64,000 nucleotides of DNA from Hymenobacter aranciens. Its GTDB lineage: Bacteria; Bacteroidota; Bacteroidia; Cytophagales; Hymenobacteraceae. Shown one piece after another: positions 63,272 through 64,000 of this stretch. The stretch spans positions 248,001 through 312,000 of the forward strand of contig NZ_JAUQSY010000006.1 in the NCBI RefSeq assembly GCF_030580865.1, read 5' to 3'. Each line of letters begins with the position of its first letter. Position 1 is the first letter of the stretch. Under the pieces are notes generated by a model. It was not told the DNA's origin, made no database searches, and saw only the letters and a list, made by a program, of their open reading frames with translations. Both the position numbers and the translations under genes were made by a program.

Positions 63272-63295
63272 ATGCCGCCTTGTTTTAGCTACTGT

Positions 63296-63330
63296 TAAAA
63301 GCCTCGGCCTCATCTGGCTGGGGCTTTTAA
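63296..63330. terminator. Hairpin between dedA and aroE
   Basis: TTAAAAGCC and GGCTTTTAA with an imperfect GC stem between, 25 bp after the dedA stop. It is a likely terminator for dedA. Confidence 0.7.
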
Positions 63331-63367
63331 CTTTTCAGCGATTCTTCAACTTGATTTCCCATTATTT

Positions 63368-64000
63368 ATGCGTCAGTTTGGCTTGATTGGCCGCACCCTG
63401 CGCCACTCGTTTTCACAAGCATATTTTACGCAGAAATTTGCAGCTCTGGGGCTCGAAAATCATCATTACGAGTTGTTTGAGCTGGCCGACATTGCCGAGC
63501 TACCGGCCCTGCTGGCCGCGCACCCGCACCTGGAAGGCCTGAACGTGACCGTACCATATAAGGAGTTGGTGATGCCTTACCTCGACGAGCTGACGCCCAC
63601 CGCCGCCCGCGTGGGGGCCGTCAACGTCATCCAGCGCCGGCCGGACGGCCGTCTCATCGGCCACAACACCGATTACATCGGTTTCCGCGAGTCGCTGCGG
63701 CGCTTTTATCCGCTGCGGGGCGAGGAGGGCCGGGCGCTGGTGCTCGGCCAGGGGGGCGCCGCCAAAGCCATTGCCGTGGTGCTGCGCGACCTGGACATTC
63801 CGCACCAGTTTGCGACGCGCAATCCGCTTGGTGACGCCCTCAGCTACGACGACCTGACGCCGCAATTATTATCTCAAATCAGGCTGATTATCAACGCCAC
63901 ACCCTTGGGCACCTTCCCGAATGCGGAGGAGTGCCCGCGTCTTCCCTACCCGGCCCTCACGCCCCAGCACTATCTCTACGATGTGGTGTATAATCCTGCG
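63368..64000 (+). CDS. aroE: Shikimate dehydrogenase (3' end cut by window edge)
   Basis: 211 codons are visible; a full gene has about 245-250. It reduces 3-dehydroshikimate to shikimate with NADPH. MRQFGLIGRTLRHSFSQAYF carries the shikimate-binding Ser pair, with Thr-Leu-Arg replacing the more usual Pro-Leu. NVTVPYKELVMPYL near residue 58 has the catalytic Lys, HNTDYIGF near 99 the catalytic Asp, and GQGGAAKAIA near 124 the NADP motif, with Gln for the more usual Ala. Start ATG at 63368. aroK lies 39 kb upstream. Confidence 0.9.
   Translation, partial: MRQFGLIGRTLRHSFSQAYFTQKFAALGLENHHYELFELADIAELPALLAAHPHLEGLNVTVPYKELVMPYLDELTPTAARVGAVNVIQRRPDGRLIGHNTDYIGFRESLRRFYPLRGEEGRALVLGQGGAAKAIAVVLRDLDIPHQFATRNPLGDALSYDDLTPQLLSQIRLIINATPLGTFPNAEECPRLPYPALTPQHYLYDVVYNPA

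Overview
The window looks like a chromosomal segment of a GC-rich Bacteroidota, most likely a Hymenobacter-type member of the Cytophagales. The reasons are high GC, proteins ending in type IX secretion (T9SS) sorting tails, promoters with the Bacteroidota -7 box TAnnTTTG, a near absence of Shine-Dalgarno sequences, and lineage-typical families (short-chain threonine dehydrogenase, BT_3928-like DoxX protein, DUF1599, DUF1684, phosphosulfolactate synthase). The genus is an inference. No rRNA, tRNA, CRISPR array or prophage was seen.

Layout. 1-8.7 kb: DUF2157-like membrane protein (cut by the left edge), mnmD, a thioesterase, an AT-richer orphan, rlmN, two envelope proteins, a YihY/BrkB protein and a DUF3891 protein. 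8.7-19 kb: a T9SS-tailed repeat protein split by a frameshift, a TerC exporter, threonine catabolism (tdh at 12.9 kb, kbl at 14.3 kb, a secreted patatin between them), an SGNH-like esterase and a long secreted ankyrin protein. 19-25.5 kb: diadenylate cyclase cdaA, folP, DUF1599, BT_3928-like protein, OppB-like permease, aroK and a fatty acid hydroxylase. 25.5-31 kb: small lipoprotein, DUF1684 protein, the lemA-TPM-TPM operon, a nucleotidyltransferase and a coiled-coil membrane protein. 31-37 kb: prolyl oligopeptidase, an IS200-like transposase inside a cluster of palindromes, a 21-bp tandem repeat, a flavin oxidoreductase and a T9SS protein. 37-46 kb: ahcY and metK (two steps of the S-adenosylmethionine cycle), a THUMP-like methyltransferase, hpf, xerC, rpsU and an acyl-CoA dehydrogenase. 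46-50.4 kb: an exopolysaccharide export set (Wza-like lipoprotein, Wzc-like tyrosine kinase with a Tyr-Gly tail, PHP-type tyrosine phosphatase). 50.4-64 kb: an SDR epimerase, a TPR protein, phosphosulfolactate synthase, two large T9SS surface proteins, a bestrophin, a DedA protein and aroE (cut by the right edge).

The most unusual content is extragenic. At least five families of palindromic elements are present. Family A occurs four times as a convergent pair of about 65-bp hairpin units; three of the pairs span 208-212 bp and one about 291 bp. The outer stem is constant while the inner stem changes sequence but stays palindromic. Nearly every element of every family begins within about 25 bp of a stop codon. 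Family B surrounds the IS200-like transposase, and family C occupies both gaps of the lemA operon. Four genes have a -7 box ending only 4-5 nt before ATG, which suggests leaderless transcripts.
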